A stretch of DNA of 18,863 nt from positions 1 to 18,863 of the forward strand of contig JBFKAV010000063.1 in assembly GCA_041621405.1 (NCBI GenBank), written 5' to 3'. Below the pieces are notes generated by a model that searched no databases, was not told the origin of the DNA, and saw only the letters and a program-made list of their open reading frames with translations. Source of the stretch: JBFKAV01 sp041621405. Lineage in GTDB: Bacteria; Pseudomonadota; Alphaproteobacteria; Rhodobacterales; Rhodobacteraceae. Shown here in pieces: positions 15,343 to 18,863 of this stretch (its first letter is position 1; each line of letters opens with the position of its first letter). The position numbers were made by a program, and so were the translations under genes.

Positions 15343-16725
15343 ATGTCCGCCACCCCGCCCCCCATCCTCAACCCCGGCCTCCGCCCCGACCTCGCTCGCC
15401 CCCGCCTGGCCGAGGCCCCCCGCCCCGGCCAGCCCCGGATCGGCATGGTCTCGCTCGGCTGCCCGAAGGCGCTGGTCGACAGCGAGCGGATCCTCACCCG
15501 CCTCCGCGCCGAGGGCTACGCGATCTCGCCCGACTACCAGGGTGCCGAAGCGGTGATCGTGAACACCTGCGGCTTCCTCGACAGCGCCAAGGCCGAGAGC
15601 CTGGAGGCGATCGGCGAGGCCCTGCGCGAGAACGGACGGGTGATCGTCACCGGCTGCCTCGGCGCCGAGCCCGACTACATCACCGGCGCCCACCCGAAAG
15701 TCCTCGCCGTGACCGGCCCCGAGCAGTACGAGGCCGTGCTCGACGCCGTCCACGGGGCCGCACCGCCGAAGCCCGACCCCTTCGTCGACCTGCTGCCGCC
15801 GACCGGGGTGAAGCTCACCCCGCGCCACTACAGCTACCTCAAGATCGCCGAGGGCTGTAACCACGCGTGCAAGTTCTGCATCATCCCCTCGATGCGCGGC
15901 CGCCTCGCCTCGCGCCCCGCCCGCGCCGTCCTGCGCGAGGCCGAGAAACTGGTCGAGGCCGGGGTGAAGGAGCTCCTCGTCATCTCCCAGGATACCTCCG
16001 CCTACGGCACCGACTGGGCCGGCCGCGAGGAGAAGTTCCCGATCGTCCCCCTCGCCCGCGACCTCGGCAGCCTCGGCGCCTGGGTCCGGCTCCACTACGT
16101 CTACCCCTACCCCCACGTCCGCGAGCTGATCCCGCTGATGGCGGACGGCCTGATCCTCCCCTACCTCGACATCCCCTTTCAGCACGCCCACCCCGACACG
16201 CTCCGCCGGATGGCCCGCCCGGCGGCCGCGGCCCGCACGCTCGACGAGATCGCCGCCTGGCGGGCCGCCTGCCCCGACCTGGCACTGCGCTCGACCTTCA
16301 TCGTCGGCTTCCCGGGCGAGACCGAGGCGGAGTTCCAGACGCTGCTCGACTGGCTCGACGAGGCCCAGCTCGACCGCGTCGGCTGCTTCCGCTACGAGAA
16401 CGTCACCGGCGCCAGGTCGAACGACCTGCCCGATCACCTGCCGGAGGAGCTGAAGGACGAGCGTTGGCACCGCTTCATGGCGAAGGCGCAGGCGATCTCG
16501 GAGGCAAAGCTCGCCGCCAAGGTCGGCCGGCGGCTCGAGGTCATCGTCGACGAGGTCGGTGTCGAAGGCGCCACCTGCCGCACCAGGGCCGACGCGCCGG
16601 AGATCGACGGCAACCTCTTCATCGACGGGGGATTCGAGGGGCTGACGCCGGGAGACATCGTTACCGTCGAGGTGGACGAGGCCGGCGAGTACGATCTCTG
16701 GGGGCGTCGGGTTCCGTCGCTCTGA
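15343..16725 (+). CDS. rimO: Ribosomal protein S12 methylthiotransferase RimO
   Basis: A radical SAM enzyme that methylthiolates the conserved Asp of ribosomal protein S12 (D88 in E. coli) using two 4Fe-4S clusters. The protein has 460 residues. The N-terminal MTTase domain shows SLGCPKALVDSE with C40, NTCGF with C76 and TGCLGAEP with C105, the auxiliary-cluster cysteines. The radical SAM domain has C162/C166/C169 in GCNHACKFC. A C-terminal TRAM-like region (about 390-460) follows. SLGCPK and IIPSMRG separate RimO from the tRNA-modifying MiaB. The N-terminus has a Pro/Ala-rich extension of about 30 residues before the core. The ATG at 15343 lacks a ribosome binding site. It stands alone and is followed 108 bp later by the CDGSH gene. 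Confidence 0.95.
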   Translation: MSATPPPILNPGLRPDLARPRLAEAPRPGQPRIGMVSLGCPKALVDSERILTRLRAEGYAISPDYQGAEAVIVNTCGFLDSAKAESLEAIGEALRENGRVIVTGCLGAEPDYITGAHPKVLAVTGPEQYEAVLDAVHGAAPPKPDPFVDLLPPTGVKLTPRHYSYLKIAEGCNHACKFCIIPSMRGRLASRPARAVLREAEKLVEAGVKELLVISQDTSAYGTDWAGREEKFPIVPLARDLGSLGAWVRLHYVYPYPHVRELIPLMADGLILPYLDIPFQHAHPDTLRRMARPAAAARTLDEIAAWRAACPDLALRSTFIVGFPGETEAEFQTLLDWLDEAQLDRVGCFRYENVTGARSNDLPDHLPEELKDERWHRFMAKAQAISEAKLAAKVGRRLEVIVDEVGVEGATCRTRADAPEIDGNLFIDGGFEGLTPGDIVTVEVDEAGEYDLWGRRVPSL

Positions 16726-16833
16726 TCCTCCCTCGCAGACGCACAGGTCCCCTACGTCTACGCTCGGATCCGACGGTTGACGCGTCGCGGCCCGCGAGCG
16801 AAGTCTGGCCCCAGTCAACCCCGGAGCTTCCCG

Positions 16834-17076
16834 ATGTCCGACGCCCCCGTCATCGCCCAGAAGGGACCCTTTCCCGTCGAAGTCGAGGCGGGCAAGAGCT
16901 ACCTCTGGTGCGCCTGCGGCCGGTCGAAGACCCAGCCCTTCTGCGACGGCAGCCACAAGGTCACGTCGATCACTCCGGTGAAATTCACGGCGACGGATTC
17001 GAAGAAGGTCTGGCTCTGCGGCTGCAAGCACTCGGGCAACAGGCCCCTCTGCGACAGCACCCACAAGAGTCTCTGA
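16834..17076 (+). CDS. Dual CDGSH-type iron-sulfur protein
   Basis: A small 80-residue protein with two mitoNEET-like [2Fe-2S] motifs. The first is C-A-C then PFCDGSH (about residues 26-41). The second is C-G-C then PLCDSTH (about 62-77), in which Ser-Thr replaces the Gly-Ser of CDGSH. Each offers the family's three-Cys, one-His ligand set. Such proteins are thought to carry or transfer electrons or clusters, but no defined partner is known in bacteria. The ATG at 16834 has GGAG nine bases upstream and was chosen over 16777 because homology begins here. There is no signal peptide, so it is cytoplasmic. It converges with the cytochrome gene after 35 bases. Confidence 0.92.
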   Translation: MSDAPVIAQKGPFPVEVEAGKSYLWCACGRSKTQPFCDGSHKVTSITPVKFTATDSKKVWLCGCKHSGNRPLCDSTHKSL

Positions 17077-17111
17077 CGCTGGAAGCGAGCGGCGGCGCCC
17101 GCGGCGGATGC

Positions 17112-17534
17112 CTACTCTGACTGGATCGACTCGAGGAAGAGGACCACCGACCCGATCCGGCCGTCGACCAAGAGGCGGGCGTCCTTGGGGTTGATGCCAT
17201 GCTCCTCGAGCGCCTGGGTCATGAAATACTCGCCCCAGATCGGCATGTCGGGGCCTCCGTGCCCGGGGATCGTGGTGCGGCCGTCGATCACCTGGGCTAC
17301 CAAGTCGGCAGGGAAAGTGCCACCGCTGTCCTTGGCAAGAAGCCGCAGGTTCTTCGGGCGCCGCTCCAGAAGCTCGCCCACGACCCCGTCGCCGCCACCC
17401 TCGGCACCGTGGCAGACCGCGCAGCGATCGACAAAGATCTCATTGCCAAGGTCGGCGTCCTGAGCCCCGGCAGGCATGGCCGCCAGGCTTGCGGCCAGCG
17501 CCGGAATCGCGGCAGCGGACATGAAGTGCTTCAT
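17112..17534 (-). CDS. Periplasmic mono-heme cytochrome c
   Basis: An electron carrier of 140 residues. A Sec signal peptide covers residues 1-24 (cleavage likely after PAGA). The heme attachment motif CAVCH lies at 38-42, and M97 in MPIWG is the probable sixth ligand. The mature protein is about 116 residues, a class I-like cytochrome. A strong purine-rich ribosome binding site (GGGAGGGAGAG) precedes the ATG at 17534. It lies 181 bp downstream of dgkA on the same strand and is probably transcribed separately. The redox partner cannot be deduced from the neighbours. Confidence 0.93.
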   Translation of the reverse strand: MKHFMSAAAIPALAASLAAMPAGAQDADLGNEIFVDRCAVCHGAEGGGDGVVGELLERRPKNLRLLAKDSGGTFPADLVAQVIDGRTTIPGHGGPDMPIWGEYFMTQALEEHGINPKDARLLVDGRIGSVVLFLESIQSE

Positions 17535-17715
17535 TCTCTCTCTCCCTCCCTCGGGTTCGCAGGAATGCGCACCAATTGACTAGGACTTGGCGGAGTGTCG
17601 CATTGTCATCCATCAATGCCGCGGGTCTTTTTCTGACGGGCGTGCCGGGATGCATCCTCGGCGACCCATGCCCAGGCGCTCCGTCCGGAGCTGGTCTGTC
17701 CCGGGGCGCGCCAGT

Positions 17716-18078
17716 TCACCCAAGCAACACGACGACCCAGGCCACGCCCCCGGAGAGCGCGGCCATCGCCACGGCGGCGCTGCCGCAATCCTTGATCTTC
17801 TTCGCCCTGGGGTCCCGCTCGGCCGAGATGTAGTCGACCGCGTTCTCAATCGCGGTGTTGAAAAGCTCGGCCATCAGCACCAGGAGCCCGAGCGCGAGGA
17901 TCAGCGCGCGCTCGGGCGTGGTCAGGTCGAGCGCGAAGGCCAGCGCCGCCGAGGCGATGTTGACCGCCGTCCACTGCCGGAGCGACTTCTCCGTCGCCCA
18001 GGCCGCGCGCCAGCCCTCGAGCGACCAGGTCACGGTGTTCCTGAACCGCAGCGCCTCGTCCTTCAGCGATGTCCACAT
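17716..18078 (-). CDS. dgkA: Diacylglycerol kinase
   Basis: An inner-membrane enzyme that phosphorylates diacylglycerol to phosphatidic acid with ATP, recycling the diacylglycerol released in envelope glycan synthesis. The protein has 120 residues, the normal size for prokaryotic DgkA. Three transmembrane helices are visible (about 37-52, 56-72, 100-119). The signature ELFNTAIENAVDYI (71-84) holds the catalytic glutamates E71 and E78, and KIKDCGSAAV follows with D97. The N-terminal amphipathic region has EGWRAAWATEKSLRQW. The ATG at 18078 is preceded by GGAG. It is divergent from the Rieske oxygenase gene. Confidence 0.95.
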   Translation of the reverse strand: MWTSLKDEALRFRNTVTWSLEGWRAAWATEKSLRQWTAVNIASAALAFALDLTTPERALILALGLLVLMAELFNTAIENAVDYISAERDPRAKKIKDCGSAAVAMAALSGGVAWVVVLLG

Positions 18079-18554
18079 GCCCTGACCCTCCCCGCTCCGG
18101 GCGCAAGCTACGCCGGACCGCCCCGCCCGCGCCAGCCCCCGGCTCGGGGCGAAGCCGCAGCAGTCGCGCCGGAACGGGAGCGCGCCACCAGCGCCGGATT
18201 CGTCGCGCGCCCTCTGCCGGACCGGGGCGTTGCGCCGGTCGGGGCGCTCGGCGGGACGATCCGGATTAGTCTCTGGCTAATCCAAGCCTAGCCAATCTAT
18301 AGTTTCCCCGAAGCCGCGGATCCGCCAGATTGCCGCCGCGCGGCGACCGCGAACCGCCGCGACGGCCACAGAGGACAGCACGGATGACCCGGACCGGCGA
18401 GAAGGACCCCGCGCCGTTTCAGGGCGGCCCCTTGGAGGTCGACGAGAGTTCCTCCCGGCCCTTCGCGCGCGTCCGCCGCCCCGAAGCGCGCCCCAGAGAC
18501 GGCGCCGCGACGAAGTGGTATTCTCACCGTCTCCCCAAGGCTGCGGAGTGACCC
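18079..18554. other. Region between dgkA and the Rieske oxygenase gene
   Basis: In these 476 bases between divergent genes I find no firmly supported gene. A 55-codon frame (18384-18551) begins after AGAGGA and ends three bases before the oxygenase ATG. It has G/C-biased third positions but no recognisable protein, so it is not annotated as a CDS. The palindromic site and -10-like box at 18263-18303 are listed separately. A second -10-like TATTCT at 18519-18524 lies 30 bases before the oxygenase start without a clear -35 partner. Confidence 0.5.
18263..18303. promoter_or_regulatory. Palindromic operator-like site with adjacent TATAGT
   Basis: A perfect 7-bp inverted repeat, GGATTAG at 18263-18269 and CTAATCC at 18277-18283, with a 7-nt centre. 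It overlaps a second repeat, TGGCTA at 18274-18279 with TAGCCA at 18289-18294. A near-consensus -10 box, TATAGT, follows at 18298-18303. With normal spacing the -35 position would fall inside the right arm, as in a regulated promoter. It is A/T-rich against a very G/C-rich background. It could control the oxygenase, dgkA or both. Confidence 0.4.
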
Positions 18555-18863
18555 ATGGCCCGTGACGACATCGCCCTCTCTCCCCTCGACGAGCTTCGCG
18601 CCAACGTGGCCCAGCCCTTCGGGCAGGCCCGCGCCATGCCGAAATCGGTCTACACCTCGCCGGAGTTCCTGGCGCTGGAACAAGAGCACATCTTCGCCAG
18701 GGAATGGCTCTGCGCCGGCCGTGCCGAGGCGCTGCCCAACCCCGGCGACTACCTGACCATGGCCATCGCCGGCGAGCCGGTGATCGTGCTCCGCGACGGC
18801 GAGGGCCGGCTCCGCGCGATGTCCAACGTCTGCCGCCACCGGATGTCGACGCTGCTCGAGGGC
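18555..18863 (+). CDS. Rieske aromatic ring-hydroxylating oxygenase alpha subunit (5' part)
   Basis: Only the first 103 residues are in the window; the gene runs off the end. The segment AMPKSVYTSPEFLALEQEHIFAREWLCAG, continuing through PGDYLT, is the typical start of the oxygenase alpha subunits. C93 and H95 in SNVCRHR form the first half of the Rieske CxH...CxxH [2Fe-2S] site; the second half and the mononuclear iron domain lie beyond the window. GGAG precedes the ATG at 18555. The family covers hydroxylation of aromatics and demethylation of betaines and similar compounds. The substrate cannot be inferred from the part seen. Confidence 0.9.
   Translation, partial: MARDDIALSPLDELRANVAQPFGQARAMPKSVYTSPEFLALEQEHIFAREWLCAGRAEALPNPGDYLTMAIAGEPVIVLRDGEGRLRAMSNVCRHRMSTLLEG

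Noticed and set aside
14998..17064. A 688-codon open frame antisense to rimO and the CDGSH gene
   Set aside because: It lies opposite two firmly identified genes, and its Gly/Ala/Asp/Arg-rich product has no recognisable domain; long antisense frames are expected at this GC content.
1..18863. CRISPR arrays, insertion sequences, phage genes, tRNA or rRNA genes
   Set aside because: No regularly spaced repeats, transposase or integrase motifs, terminal inverted repeats or structural RNA sequences were seen on either strand; the window reads as ordinary chromosome.

Overview
The window looks like a stretch of ordinary chromosome from a high-GC alphaproteobacterium, most likely of the Rhodobacterales (Rhodobacter/Paracoccus-like). 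The evidence is a very high GC content with strong G/C third-position bias, a GcrA cell-cycle regulator (a family confined to alphaproteobacteria), and the mix of housekeeping genes. I assign the order by inference from gene content, not from a marker search. Nothing here resembles a phage, an insertion sequence, a CRISPR array or a tRNA/rRNA gene.

Layout. Positions 229-2688 (+) encode the helicase HrpB, which converges on 6-phosphogluconate dehydrogenase (2796-4199, -) across a pair of strong hairpins. Upstream of gnd on the same strand is a short BKACE-family (DUF849) enzyme (4265-4978, -). Divergent from it lies a decayed alpha/beta hydrolase (5214-6008, +) with three -1 frameshifts, a nonsense codon and a lost nucleophile serine. 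An endonuclease/exonuclease/phosphatase-family protein follows (6126-7271, +). It converges on the arginine cluster argD - GNAT acetyltransferase - argF (9952 down to 7279, -). A poorly supported two-helix membrane ORF abuts argD (9949-10425, -).

The + strand then carries gcrA (10641-11216), a small exported protein (11518-11799), a Tat-type MsrB (11866-12375), a two-gene ABC-2 transporter (12560-14244) and a small two-helix membrane protein of atypical codon use (14610-14885). A gene-free stretch of about 450 bp precedes rimO (15343-16725), and a dual-CDGSH iron-sulfur protein follows (16834-17076). A periplasmic c-type cytochrome (17112-17534, -) and diacylglycerol kinase (17716-18078, -) point the other way. 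The window ends inside a Rieske-type ring-hydroxylating oxygenase (18555-18863, +).

Functional links. argD and argF are consecutive arginine-biosynthesis functions with a GNAT enzyme translationally overlapped between them. The ABC ATPase and permease overlap by ATGA and form one transporter. Several genes bear on redox and iron-sulfur chemistry (MsrB, RimO, CDGSH protein, cytochrome c, Rieske oxygenase), but they are not arranged as one pathway. I see no convincing undescribed multi-gene system. The items most worth a second look are the hydrolase pseudogene, the GNAT inside the arginine cluster, the exported MsrB pair, the possible leaderless start of rimO, and the palindromic control region before the Rieske oxygenase.
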